64,000 bases of DNA from Megachile rotundata (GCF_050947335.1 NW_027473511.1:62001-126000); one strand, 5' to 3'. Shown: positions 36,430 to 52,694, counted from the first letter of the stretch. Made by a program: numbers and translations. The notes: generated from the sequence alone by a model not told the origin.

Positions 36430-39400
36430 ATTATTAGCCATATTATGCTTAAATGATCGATAGAACGACAATTACTATACTTATTACTCTTATTATTATC
36501 AATCTAACTCATATTATTAGCCATATTATGCTTACATGATCGACAGAACGACAATTACTATACTTATTACACTCACTGTTATCAATCTAACTCATATTAT
36601 TAGCCATATTATGCTTAAATGATCGATAGAACGACAATTACTATACTTATTACTCTTATTATTATGAATCTAACTCATATTATTAACCATATTACGCAGA
36701 TATGATCGATAGAACTACTATTACTATACTCATTACTCTTATTATTATCAATCTAACTCATATTATTAGCCATATTATGCTTATTTGATCGATAGAGTGA
36801 GAATTACTATACTCACTACTCCTAGTATTATCACTCTAACTCATATTATTAGCCATATTATGCTTATATGATCGATAGAACGACAATTACTGTACTCATT
36901 ACTCTTATTATTATCAATCTAACTCATATTATTAGCCATATTATGCTTGTATGATCGATAGAACGAGAATTACTATACTCACTACTCTTAGTATTATCAA
37001 TCTAACCCATATTATTAGCCATATTATGCTTAAATGATCGATAGAACGACAATTGCTATACTTATTATTCTTATTATTATCAATATAACTCATATTATTA
37101 GCCATATTATGCTTAAATGATCGATAGAACGACAATTACTATACGTACTGCTCTTATTATTATCAATCTAACTCATATTATTAGCCATATTATGCTTACA
37201 TGATCGACAGAACGACAATTACTACACTTATTACACTCACTGTTATCAATCTGACTCATATTATTAACCATATTATGCAAATTTGATCGATAGAACGACA
37301 GTCACTATACTTATTACTCTTATTATTATCAGCCTAACTCATATTATTAGCCATATTATGCTTAAATGATCGATAGAACGACAATTACTATACTTATTAC
37401 TCTTATTATTATGAATCTAACTCATATTATTAACCATATTATGCACATATGATCGATAGAACTACAATTACTATACTCATTACTCTTATTATTATCAATC
37501 TATCTCATATTATTAGCCATATTATGCTTAAATGATCGATAGAACGACAATTACTATACTTATTACTCTTATTATTATCAATCTAACTCATATTATTAGC
37601 CATATTATGCTTAAATGATCGATAGAACGACAATTACTATACTTATTACTCTTATTATTATCAACCTAACTCATATTATTAGCCTTATTATGCTTATATT
37701 ATCGATAGAACGACAATTACTATACTTATCACTGTTATTATTATCAATCTAACTCATATAATTAGCCATATTATGCTTATATGATCGACAGAACGACAAT
37801 TACTGTACTTATTACTCTTATTATTATCAATCTAACTCATATTATTAACCATATTATGCTAATATGATCGATAGAACGACAATTACTATACTTATTACAC
37901 TCACTATTATCAATCTAACTCATATTATTACCCATATTATGCTGATATGATCGATAGAACGACATTCACTGAACTTATTACTCTTATTATTATCAATCCA
38001 ACTCATATTATTAGCCATATTATGCGTATATGATCGATAGAATGACAATTACTATACGCACTACTCTTATTATTATCAATCTAACTCATATTATTAGCCA
38101 TATTATGCTTATATGATCGATAGAACGACGATTACTATACATATTACTCTTATTATTATGAATCTAACTCATATTATTAGCCATATTATGCTTACATGAT
38201 CGACAGAACGACAATTACTATACTTATTACACTCACTGTTATCAATCTAACTCATATTATTAACCATATTATGCAAATTTGATCGATAGAACGACAGTCA
38301 CTATACTTATTACTCTTATTATTATCACTCTAACTCATATTATTAGCCATATTATGCTTATATGATCGATAGAACGACAATTACTGTACTTATTACTCTT
38401 ATTATTATCAATCTAACTCATATTATTAGCCATATTATGCTTGTATGATCGATAGACCGAGAATTACTATACTCACTACTCTTAGTATTATCAATCTAAC
38501 CCATATTATTAGCCATATTATGCTTAAATGATCGATAGAACGACAATTACTATACTTATTACTCTTATTATTATCAATCTAACTCATATTATTAGCCATA
38601 TTATGCTTATATGATCGATAGAACGACAAATACTATACTTATTACTCTTATTACTATCAACCTAACTCATATTATTAGCCATATTATGCTTATATGATCG
38701 AGAGAACGACAATTGCTATACTTATTATTCTTATTATTATCAATATAACTCATATTATTAGCCATATTATGCTTAAATGATCGATAGAACGACAATTACT
38801 ATACTTATTACTCTTATTATTATGAATCTAACTCATATTATTAACCATATTATGCAGATATGATCGATAGAACTACAATTACTATACTCATTACTCTTAT
38901 TATTATCAATCTATCTCATATTATTAGCCATATTATGCTTAAATGATCGATAGAACGACAATTACTATACTTATTACTCTTATTATTATCAATCTAACTC
39001 ATATTATTAGCCATATTATGCTTATATGATCGATAGAAACGAGAATTACTATACTCACTACTCTTGGTATTATCAATCTAACTCATATTATTAGCCATAT
39101 TATGCTTAAATGATCGATAGAACGACAATTACTATACTTATTACTCTTATTATTATCAATCTAACTCATATTATTAGCCATATTATGCTTATATGATCGA
39201 TAGAACGACAATTACTATACTTATTACTCTTACTATTATCAACCTAACTCATATTATTAGCCATATTATGCTTAAATGATCGATAGAACGACAATTACTA
39301 TACTTATTACTCTTATTATTATGAATCTAACTCATATTATTAACCATATTATGCAGATATGATCGATAGAACTACAATTACTATACTTATTACTCTTACT

Positions 39401-39667
39401 ATTATCAACCTAACTCATATTGGTTAGCCATATTATGCTTAAATGATCGATAGACGACAATTACTATACTTATTACTCTTATTATTATGAATCTAACTCA
39501 TATTATTAACCATATTATGCAGATATGATCGATAGAACTACAATTACTATACTCACTACTCTTATTATTATCAATCTAACTCATATTATTAGCCATATTA
39601 TGCTTAAATGATCGATAGAACGACAATTACTATACTTATTACTCTTATTATTATCAATCTAACTCAT
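36430..39667 (+). repeat. Module Y copy with three-monomer deletion
   Basis: 39 monomers. D at 38256 runs into the tail of a Q monomer (ATCACTC) near 38325, so A-P-Q are missing relative to 26140-26388. The copy also carries three private single-base indels at 39.0-39.5 kb. Confidence 0.87.
39030..39460. other. Cluster of three private single-base indels
   Basis: GATAGAAACGAG near 39033 (+1 A), CATATTGGTTAGCC near 39421 (+1 G) and GATAGACGACAA near 39452 (-1 A). None is present in the matching Y copies at 24231, 52695 or 59417. Confidence 0.8.
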
Positions 39668-42600
39668 ATTACTAGCCATATTATGCGTATATGATCGATA
39701 GTATGACAATTACTATACTCACTACTCTTATTATTATCAATCTAACTCATATTATTAACCATATTATGCTAATATGATCGATAGAACGACAATTACTATA
39801 CTTATTACACTCACTATTATCAATCTAACTCATATTATTAACCATATTATGCAGATAAGATCGATAGCACGACATTTACTATACCTATTACTCTTATTAT
39901 TATCAACCTAACTCATATTATTAGCCATATTATGCTTATATGATCGATAGAACGACAATTACTATACTTATTATTCTTATTATTATCAATCTAACTCATA
40001 TTATTAGCCATATTATGCTTAAATGATCGATAGAACGACAATTACTATACCTATTACTCTTATTATTATGAATCTAACTCATATTATTAACCATATTATG
40101 CAGATATGATCGATAGAACTACAATTACTATACTCACTACTCTTATTATTATCAATCTAACTCATATTATTAGGCATATTATGCTTAAATGATCGATGGA
40201 ACGACAATTACTATACTTATTACTCTTATTATTATCAATCTAACTCATATTACTAGCCATATTATGCGTATATGATCGATAGTATGACAATTACTATACT
40301 CACTACTCTTATTATTATCAATCTAACTCATATTATTAACCATATTATGCTAATAAGATCGATAGAACGAAAATTACTATACATATTACTCTTATTATTA
40401 TGAATCTAACTCATATTATTAGCCATATTATGCTTAAATGATCGATAGAACGACAATTACTATACTTATTACTCTTATTATTATGAATCTAATTCATATT
40501 ATTAACCATATTATGCTTAAATGATCGATAGAACGACAATTACTATACTTATTACTCTTACTATTATCAACCTAACTCATATTATTAGCCATATTATGCT
40601 TAAATGATCGATAGAACGACAATTACTATACGTATTACTCTTATTATTGTGAATCTAACTCATATTATTAGCCATATTATGCTTACATGATCGACAGAAC
40701 GACAATTACTATACTTATTACACTCACTGTTATCAATCTAACTCATATTATTAACCATATTATGCAAATTTGATCGATAGAACGACAGTCACTATACTTA
40801 TTACTCTTATTATTATCAACCTAACTCATATTATTAGCCATATTATGCTTAAATGATCGATAGAACGACAATTACTATACTTATTACTCTTATTATTATG
40901 AATCTAACTCATATTATTAACCATATTATGCAGATATGATCGATAGAACTACAATTACTATACTCATTACTCTTATTATTATCAATCTATCTCATATTAT
41001 TAGCCATATTATGCTTAAATGATCGATAGAACGACAATTACTATACTTATTACTCTTATTATTATCAATCTAACTCATATTATTAGCCATATTATGCTTA
41101 TATGATCGATAGAACGAGAATTACTATACTCACTACTCTTAGTATTATCAATCTAACTCATATTATTAGCCATATTATGCTTAAATGATCGATAGAACGA
41201 CAATTACTATACATATTACTCTTATTATTATCAATCTAACTCATATTATTAGCCATATTATGCTTAAATGATCGATAGAACGACAATTACTATACTTATT
41301 ACTCTTACTATTATCAACCTAACTCATATTATTAGCCATATTATGCTTAAATGATCGATAGAACGACAATTACTATACGTACTACTCTTAGTATTATCAA
41401 TCTAACTCATATTATTAGCCATATTATGCTTACATGATCGACAGAACGACAATTACTACACTTATTACACTCACTGTTATCAATTTGACTCATATTATTA
41501 ACCATATTATGCAAATTTGGTCGATAGAACGACAGTCACTATACTTATTACTCTTATTATTATCAGCCTAACTCATATTATTAGCCATATTATGCTTAAA
41601 TGATCGATAGAACGACAATTACTATACTTATTACTCTTATTATTATGAATCTAACTCATATTATTAACCATATTATGCACATATGATCGATAGAACTACA
41701 ATTACTATACTCATTACTCTTATTATTATCAATCTATCTCATATTATTAGCCATATTATGCTTAAATGATCGATAGAACGACAATTACTATACTTATTAC
41801 TCTTATTATTATCAATCTAACTCATATTATTAGCCATATTATGCTTAAATGATCGATAGAACGACAATTACTATACTTATTACTCTATTATTATCAACAT
41901 AACTCATATTATTAGCCATATTATGCTTATATTATCGATAGAACGACAATTACTATACTTATCACTGTTATTATTATCAATCTAACTCATATAATTAGCC
42001 ATATTATGTTTATATGATCGACAGAACGACAATTACTATACTTATTACACTCACTATTATCAATCTAACTCATATTATTACCCATATTATGCTGATATGA
42101 TCGATAGAACGACATTCACTGAACTTATTACTCTTATTATTATCAATCCAACTCATATTATTAGCCATATTATGCGTATATGATCGATAGAATGACAATT
42201 ACTATACGCACTACTCTTATTATTATCAATCTAACTCATATTATTAGCCATATTATGCTTATATGATCGATAGAACGACGATTACTATACATATTACTCT
42301 TATTATTATGAATCTAACTCATATTATTAGCCATATTATGCTTAAATGATCGATAGAACGACAATTACTATACTTATTACTCTTATTATTATGAATCTAA
42401 CTCATATTATTAACCATATTATGCAGATATGATCGATAGAACTACAATTACTATACTCACTACTCTTATTATTATCAATCTAACTCATATTATTAGCCAT
42501 ATTATGCTTAAATGATCGATAGAACGACAATTACTATACTTATTACTCTTATTATTATCAATCTAACTCATATTACTAGCCATATTATGCGTATATGATC

Positions 42601-44729
42601 GATAGTATGACAATTACTATACTCACTACTCTTATTATTATCAATCTAACTCATATTATTAACGATATTATGCTAATATGATCGATAGAACGACAATTAC
42701 TATACTTATTACACTCACTATTATCTATCTAACTCATATTATTAACCATATTATGCAGATAAGATCGATAGCACGACATTTACTATACCTATTACTCTTA
42801 TTATTATCAACCTAACTCATATTATTAGCCATATTATGCTTGTATGATCGATAGAACGACAATTACTATACTTATTACTCTTATTATTATCAATCTAACT
42901 CATATTATTAGCCATATTATGCTTAAATGTTCGATAGAACGACAATTACTATACTTATTACTCTTATTATTATCAATCTAACTCATACTATTAGCCATAT
43001 TATGCTTATATGATCGATAGAACGACAATTACTATACGCACTACTCTTATTATTATCAATCTAACTCATATTATTAGCCATATTATGCTTATATGATCGA
43101 TAGAACGACGATTACTATACATATTACTCTTATTATTATGAATCTAACTCATATTATTAGCCATATTATGCTTACATGATCGACAGAACGACAATTACTA
43201 TACTTATTACACTCACTGTTATCAATCTAACTCATATTATTAACCATATTATGCAAATTTGATCGATAGAACGACAGTCACTATACTTATTACTCTTATT
43301 ATTATCAACCTAACTCATATTATTAGCCATATTATGCTTAAATGATCGATAGAACGACAATTACTATACTTATTACTCTTATTATTATGAATCTAACTCA
43401 TATTATTAACCATATTACGCAGATATGATCGATAGAACTACTATTACTATACTCATTACTCTTATTATTATCAATCTAACTCATATTATTAGCCATATTA
43501 TGCTTATTTGATCGATAGAATGAGAATTACTATACTCACTACTCCTAGTATTATCACTCTAACTCATATTATTAGCCATATTATGCTTATATGATCGATA
43601 GAACGACAATTACTGTACTTATTACTCTTATTATTATCAATCTAACTCATATTATTAGCCATATTATGCTTGTATGATCGATAGAACGAGAATTACTATA
43701 CTCACTACTCTTAGTATTATCAATCTAACCCATATTATTAGCCATATTATGCTTAAATGATCGATAGAACGACAATTACTATACTTATTACTCTTATTAT
43801 TATCAATCTAACTCATATTATTAGCCATATTATGCTTATATGATCGATAGAACGACAAATACTATACTTATTACTCTTATTATTATCAACCTAACTCATA
43901 TTATTAGCCATATTATGCTTATATGATCGAGAGAACGACAATTGCTATACTTATTATTCTTATTATTATCAATATAACTCATATTATTAACCATATTATG
44001 CAGATATGATCGATAGAACTACAATTACTATACTCATTACTCTTATTATTATCAATCTATCTCATATTATTAGCCATATTATGCTTAAATGATCGATAGA
44101 ACGACAATTACTATACTTATTACTCTTATTATTATCAATCTAACTCATATTATTAGCCATATTATGCTTATATGATCGATAGAACGAGAATTACTATACT
44201 CACTACTCTTAGTATTATCAATCTAACTCATATTATTAGCCATATTATGCTTAAATGATCGATAGAACGACAATTACTATACTTATTACTCTTATTATTA
44301 TCAATCTAACTCATATTATTAGCCATATTATGCTTATATGATCGATAGAACGACAATTACTATACTTATTACTCTTACTATTATCAACCTAACTCATATT
44401 ATTAGCCATATTATGCTTAAATGATCGATAGAACGACAATTACTATACTTATTACTCTTATTATTATGAATCTAACTCATATTATTAACCATATTATGCA
44501 GATATGATCGATAGAACTACAATTACTATACTTATTACTCTTACTATTATCAACCTAACTCATATTGTTAGCCATATTATGCTTAAATGATCGATAGAAC
44601 GACAATTACTATACTTATTACTCTTATTATTATGAATCTAACTCATATTATTAACCATATTATGCAGATATGATCGATAGAACTACAATTACTATACTCA
44701 CTACTCTTATTATTATCAATCTAACTCAT

Positions 44730-46140
44730 ATTATTAGCCATATTATGCTTAAATGATCGATAGAACGACAATTACTATACTTATTACTCTTATTATTATC
44801 AATCTAACTCATATTACTAGCCATATTATGCGTATATGATCGATAGTATGACAATTACTATACTCACTACTCTTATTATTATCAATCTAACTCATATTAT
44901 TAACCATATTATGCTAATATGATCGATAGAACGACAATTACTATACTTATTACACTCACTATTATCAATCTAACTCATATTATTAACCATATTATGCAGA
45001 TAAGATCGATAGCACGACATTTACTATACCTATTACTCTTATTATTATCAACCTAACTCATATTATTAGCCATATTATGCTTATATGATCGATAGAACGA
45101 CAATTACTATACTTATTATTCTTATTATTATCAATCTAACTCATATAATTAGCCATATTATGCTTAAATGATCGATAGAACGACAATTACTATACCTATT
45201 ACTCTTATTATTATGAATCTAACTCATATTATTAACCATATTATGCAGATATGATCGATAGAACTACAATTACTATACTCACTACTCTTATTATTATCAA
45301 TCTAACTCATATTATTAGCCATATTATGCTTAAATGATCGATGGAACGACAATTACTATACTTATTACTCTTATTATTATCAATCTAACTCATATTACTA
45401 GCCATATTATGCGTATATGATCGATAGTATGACAATTACTATACTCACTACTCTTATTATTATCAATCTAACTCATATTATTAACCATATTATGCTAATA
45501 AGATCGATAGAACGAAAATTACTATACATATTACTCTTATTATTATGAATCTAACTCATATTATTAGCCATATTATGCTTAAATGATCGATAGAACGACA
45601 ATTACTATACTTATTACTCTTATTATTATGAATCTAATTCATATTATTAACCATATTATGCTTAAATGATCGATAGAACGACAATTACTATACTTATTAC
45701 TCTTACTGTTATCAACCTAACTCATATTATTAGCCATATTATGCTTAAATGATCGATAGAACGACAATTACTATACGTATTACTCTTATTATTGTGAATC
45801 TAACTCATATTATTAGCCATATTATGCTTACATGATCGACAGAACGACAATTACTATACTTATTACACTCACTGTTATCAATCTAACTCATATTATTAAC
45901 CATATTATGCAAATTTGATCGATAGAACGACAGTCACTATACTTATTACTCTTATTATTATCAACCTAACTCATATTATTAGCCATATTATGCTTAAATG
46001 ATCGATAGAACGACAATTACTATACTTATTACTCTTACTATTATCAACCTAACTCATATTATTAGCCATATTATGCTTAAATGATCGATAGAACGACAAT
46101 TACTATACGTACTACTCTTATTATTATCAATCTAACTCAT
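44730..46140 (+). repeat. A, F-S cassette and A-A-A-C-D-A-A
   Basis: The cassette at 44813-45559 keeps full order but lacks both the AGGC and the GACCGATAG markers, like the left-zone copies at 9126 and 12612. It has a private CTCATATAATTAGCC at 45144. C-D follow, then A-A lead into W at 46141. Confidence 0.8.
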
Positions 46141-48712
46141 ATTATTAGCCATATTATGCTTACATGATCGACAGAACGACAATTACTACACTTATTACAC
46201 TCACTGTTATCAATCTGACTCATATTATTAACCATATTATGCAAATTTGGTCGATAGAACGACAGTCACTATACTTATTACTCTTATTATTATCAGAATA
46301 ACTCATATTATTAGCCATATTATGCTTAAATGATCGATAGAACGACAATTACTATAATTATTACTCTTATTATTATGAATCTAACTCATATTATTAACCA
46401 TATTATGCACATATGATCGATAGAACTACAATTACTATACTCATTACTCTTATTATTATCAATCTATCTCATATTATTAGCCATATTATGCTTAAATGAT
46501 CGATAGAACGACAATTACTATACTTATTACTCTTATTATTATCAATGTAACTCTTATTATTAGCCATATTATGCTTAAATGATCGATAGAACGACAATTA
46601 CTATACTTATTACTCTATTATTATCAACCTAACTCATATTATTAGCCATATTATGCTTATATTATCGATAGAACGACAATTACTATACTTATCACTGTTA
46701 TTATTATCAATCTAACTCATATAATTAGCCATATTATGTTTATATGATCGACAGAACGACAATTACTATACTTATTACACTCACTATTATCAATCTAACT
46801 CATATTATTACCCATATTATGCTGATATGATCGATAGAACGACATTCACTGAACTTATTACTCTTATTATTATCAATCCAACTCATATTATTAGCCATAT
46901 TATGCGTATATGATCGATAGAATGACAATTACTATACGCACTACTCTTATTATTATCAATCTAACTCATATTATTAGCCATATTATGCTTATATGATCGA
47001 TAGAACGACGATTACTATACATATTACTCTTATTATTATGAATCTAACTCATATTATTAGCCATATTATGCTTAAATGATCGATAGAACGACAATTACTA
47101 TACTTATTACTCTTATTATTATGAATCTAACTCATATTATTAACCATATTATGCAGATATGATCGATAGAACTACAATTACTATACTCACTACTCTTATT
47201 ATTATCAATCTAACTCATATTATTAGCCATATTATGCTTAAATGATCGATAGAACGACAATTACTATACTTATTACTCTTATTATTATCAATCTAACTCA
47301 TATTACTAGCCATATTATGCGTATATGATCGATAGTATGACAATTACTATACTCACTACTCTTATTATTATCAATCTAACTCATATTATTAACGATATTA
47401 TGCTAATATGATCGATAGAACGACAATTACTATACTTATTACACTCACTATTATCTATCTAACTCATATTATTAACCATATTATGCAGATAAGATCGATA
47501 GCACGACATTTACTATACCTATTACTCTTATTATTATCAACCTAACTCATATTATTAGCCATATTATGCTTATATGATCGATAGAACGACAATTACTATA
47601 CTTATTACACTCACTATTATCTATCTAACTCATATTATTAACCATATTATGCAGATAAGATCGATAGCACGACATTTACTATACCTATTACTCTTATTAT
47701 TATCAACCTAACTCATATTATTAGCCATATTATGCTTATATGATCGATAGAACGACAATTACTATACTTATTACTCTTATTATTATCAATCTAACTCATA
47801 TTATTAGCCATATTATGCTTAAATGATCGATAGAACGACAATTACTATACTTATTACTCTTATTATTATCAATCTAACTCATACTATTAGCCATATTATG
47901 CTTATATGATCGATAGAACGACAATTACTATACTCACTACTCTTATTATTATCAATCTAACTCATATTATTAGCCATATTATGCTTATATTATCGATAGA
48001 ACGACAATTACTATACTTATTACTGTTATTATTATCAATCTAACTCATATTATTAGCCATATTATGCTTAAATGATCGATAGAACGACAATTACTATACT
48101 TATTACTCTTATTATTATAAATCTAACTCATATTACTAGCCATATTATGCGTATATGATCGATAGTATGACAATTACTATACTCACTACTCTTATTATTA
48201 TCAATCTAACTCATATTATTAACCATATTATGCTAATATGATCGATAGAACGACAATTACTATACTTATTACACTCACTATTATCAATCTAACCCATATT
48301 ATTAGCCATATTATGCTTAAATGATCGATAGAACGACAATTACTATACTTATTACTCTTATTATTATCAATCTAACTCATATTATTAGCCATATTATGCT
48401 TATATGATCGATAGAACGACAAATACTATACTTATTACTCTTATTATTATTAACCTAACTCATATTATTAGCCATATTATGCTTATATGATCGAGAGAAC
48501 GACAATTGCTATACTTATTATTCTTATTATTATCAATATAACTCATATTATTAGCCATATTATGCTTAAATGATCGGTAGAACGACAATTACTATACTTA
48601 TTACTCTTACTATTATCAACCTAACTCATATTATTAGCCATATTATGCTTAAATGATCGATAGAACGACAATTACTATACGTACTACTCTTATTATTATC
48701 AATCTAACTCAT
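46141..48712 (+). repeat. W-based HOR, copy 1 (31 monomers)
   Basis: Module W at 46141-47550, then an extra G-like and H pair at 47551-47716, then T-A-A-T-M-A-F-G-A-R-I-A-A. 2572 bp to the next C'. Shared markers with the next copy: CAGAATAACTC in D, CAATGTAACTCTT, TTATTATTAACC and GATCGGTAG. Confidence 0.85.
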
Positions 48713-51118
48713 ATTATTAGCCATATTATGCTTACATGATCGACAGAACGACAATTACTACACTTATTACACTCACTGTTATCAATCTGACTCATATTAT
48801 TAACCATATTATGCAAATTTGGTCGATAGAACGACAGTCACTATACTTATTACTCTTATTATTATCAGAATAACTCATATTATTAGCCATATTATGCTTA
48901 AATGATCGATAGAACGACAACTACTATACTTATTACTCTTATTATTATGAATCTAACTCATATTATTAACCATATTATGCACATATGATCGATAGAACTA
49001 CAATTACTATACTCATTACTCTTATTATTATCAATCTATCTCATATTATTAGCCATATTATGCTTAAATGATCGATAGAACGACAATTACTATACTTATT
49101 ACTCTTATTATTATCAATGTAACTCTTATTATTAGCCATATTATGCTTAAATGATCGATAGAACGACAATTACTATACTTATTACTCTATTATTATCAAC
49201 CTAACTCATATTATTAGCCATATTATGCTTATATTATCGATAGAACGACAATTACTATACTTATCACTGTTATTATTATCAATCTAACTCATATAATTAG
49301 CCATATTATGTTTATATGATCGACAGAACGACAATTACTATACTTATTACACTCACTATTATCAATCTAACTCATATTATTACCCATATTATGCTGATAT
49401 GATCGATAGAACGACATTCACTGAACTTATTACTCTTATTATTATCAATCCAACTCATATTATTAGCCATATTATGCGTATATGATCGATAGAATGACAA
49501 TTACTATACGCACTACTCTTATTATTATCAATCTAACTCATATTATTAGCCATATTATGCTTATATGATCGATAGAACGACGATTACTATACATATTACT
49601 CTTATTATTATGAATCTAACTCATATTATTAGCCATATTATGCTTAAATGATCGATAGAACGACAATTACTATACTTATTACTCTTATTATTATGAATCT
49701 AACTCATATTATTAACCATATTATGCAGATATGATCGATAGAACTACAATTACTATACTCACTACTCTTATTATTATCAATCTAACTCATATTATTAGCC
49801 ATATTATGCTTAAATGATCGATAGAACGACAATTACTATACTTATTACTCTTATTATTATCAATCTAACTCATATTACTAGCCATATTATGCGTATATGA
49901 TCGATAGTATGACAATTACTATACTCACTACTCTTATTATTATCAATCTAACTCATATTATTAACGATATTATGCTAATATGATCGATAGAACGACAATT
50001 ACTATACTTATTACACTCACTATTATCTATCTAACTCATATTATTAACCATATTATGCAGATAAGATCGATAGCACGACATTTACTATACCTATTACTCT
50101 TATTATTATCAACCTAACTCATATTATTAGCCATATTATGCTTATATGATCGATAGAACGACAATTACTATACTTATTACTCTTATTATTATCAATCTAA
50201 CTCATATTATTAGCCATATTATGCTTAAATGATCGATAGAACGACAATTACTATACTTATTACTCTTATTATTATCAATCTAACTCATACTATTAGCCAT
50301 ATTATGCTTATATGATCGATAGAACGACAATTACTATACTCACTACTCTTATTATTATCAATCTAACTCATATTATTAGCCATATTATGCTTATATTATC
50401 GATAGAACGACAATTACTATACTTATTACTGTTATTATTATCAATCTAACTCATATTATTAGCCATATTATGCTTAAATGATCGATAGAACGACAATTAC
50501 TATACTTATTACTCTTATTATTATAAATCTAACTCATATTACTAGCCATATTATGCGTATATGATCGATAGTATGACAATTACTATACTCACTACTCTTA
50601 TTATTATCAATCTAACTCATATTATTAACCATATTATGCTAATATGATCGATAGAACGACAATTACTATACTTATTACACTCACTATTATCAATCTAACC
50701 CATATTATTAGCCATATTATGCTTAAATGATCGATAGAACGACAATTACTATACTTATTACTCTTATTATTATCAATCTAACTCATATTATTAGCCATAT
50801 TATGCTTATATGATCGATAGAACGACAAATACTATACTTATTACTCTTATTATTATTAACCTAACTCATATTATTAGCCATATTATGCTTATATGATCGA
50901 GAGAACGACAATTGCTATACTTATTATTCTTATTATTATCAATATAACTCATATTATTAGCCATATTATGCTTAAATGATCGGTAGAACGACAATTACTA
51001 TACTTATTACTCTTACTATTATCAACCTAACTCATATTATTAGCCATATTATGCTTAAATGATCGATAGAACGACAATTACTATACGTACTACTCTTATT
51101 ATTATCAATCTAACTCAT
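48713..51118 (+). repeat. W-based HOR, copy 2 (29 monomers)
   Basis: Directly follows copy 1, with the same order minus the two-monomer G-H duplication, 2406 bp. Markers CAGAATAACTC at 48866, TTATTATTAACC near 50850 and GATCGGTAG at 50980. Confidence 0.85.
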
Positions 51119-52694
51119 ATTATTAGCCATATTATGCTTACATGATCGACAGAACGACAATTACTACACTTATTACACTCACTGTTATCAATCTGACTCA
51201 TATTATTAACCATATTATGCAAATTTGATCGATAGAACGACAGTCACTATACTTATTACTCTTATTATTATCAGCCTAACTCATATTATTAGCCATATTA
51301 TGCTTAAATGATCGATAGAACGACAATTACTATCCTTATTACTCTTATTATTATGAATCTAACTCATATTATTAACTATATTATGCACATATGATCGATA
51401 GAACTACAATTACTATACTCATTACTCTTATTATTATCAATCTATCTCATATTATTAGCCATATTATGCTTAAATGATCGATAGAACGACAATTACTATA
51501 CTTATTACTCTTATTATTATCAATCTAACTCACATTATTAGCCATATTATGCTTAAATGATCGATAGAACGACAATTACTATACTTATTACTCTTATTAT
51601 TATCAACCTAACTCATATTATTAGCCATATTATGCTTATATTATCGATAGAACGACAATTACTATACTTATCACTGTTATTATTATCAATCTAACTCATA
51701 TAATTAGCCATATTATGTTTATATGATCCACAGAACGACAATTACTGTACTTATTACTCTTATTATTATCAATCTAACTCATATTATTAGCCATATTATG
51801 CTTAAATGATCGATAGAACGACAATTACTATACTTATTACTCTTATTATTATGAATCTAACTCATATTATTAACCATATTATGCACATATGATCGATAGA
51901 ACTACAATTACTATACTCATTACTCTTATTATTATCAATCTATCTCATATTATTAGCCATATTATGCTTAAATGATCGATAGAACGACAATTACTATACT
52001 TATTACTCTTATTATTATCAATGTAACTCTTATTATTAGCCATATTATGCTTAAATGATCGATAGAACGACAATTACTATACTTATTACTCTATTATTAT
52101 CAACCTAACTCATATTATTAGCCATATTATGCTTATATTATCGATAGAACGACAATTACTATACTTATCACTGTTATTATTATCAATCTAACTCATATAA
52201 TTAGCCATATTATGTTTATATGATCGAGAGAACGACAATTACTATACTTATTACACTCACTATTATCAATCTAACTCATATTATTACCCATATTATGCTG
52301 ATATGATCGATAGAACGACATTCACTGAACTTATTACTCTTATTATTATCAATCCAACTCATATTATTAGCCATATTATGCGTATATGATCGATAGAATG
52401 ACAATTACTATACGCACTACTCTTATTATTATCAATCTAACTCATATTATTAGCCATATTATGCTTATATGATCGATAGAACGACGATTACTATACATAT
52501 TACTCTTATTATTATGAATCTAACTCATATTATTAGCCATATTATGCTTAAATGATCGATAGAACGACAATTACTATACTTATTACTCTTATTATTATGA
52601 ATCTAACTCATATTATTAACCATATTATGCAGATATGATCGATAGAACTACAATTACTATACTCACTACTCTTATTATTATCAATCTAACTCAT
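51119..52694 (+). repeat. Module P, copy 1 (19 monomers)
   Basis: C'-D-A-E-A-A-M-N-A-E-A-A-M-N-J-K-L-A-E. Markers: ACTATCCTTATT (51331), AACTATATTATG, CTCACATTATT, GATCCACAG, CAATGTAACTCTT and GATCGAGAG in the second N. It holds two successive M-N strings, as if two W-like halves were joined. All these markers recur 6722 bp downstream. Confidence 0.83.

Larger units (their letters stand above)
34605..44729 (+). repeat. Super-repeat copy 2: X-j-Y-Z-W-V (122 monomers)
   Basis: 10,125 bp, which is copy 1 minus 249 bp (three monomers). Modules: X 34605-36097, j 36098-36429, Y with deletion 36430-39667, Z 39668-41410, W 41411-42820, V 42821-44729. X here is the tandem neighbour of the copy at 32945, offset 1660. 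Confidence 0.87.
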
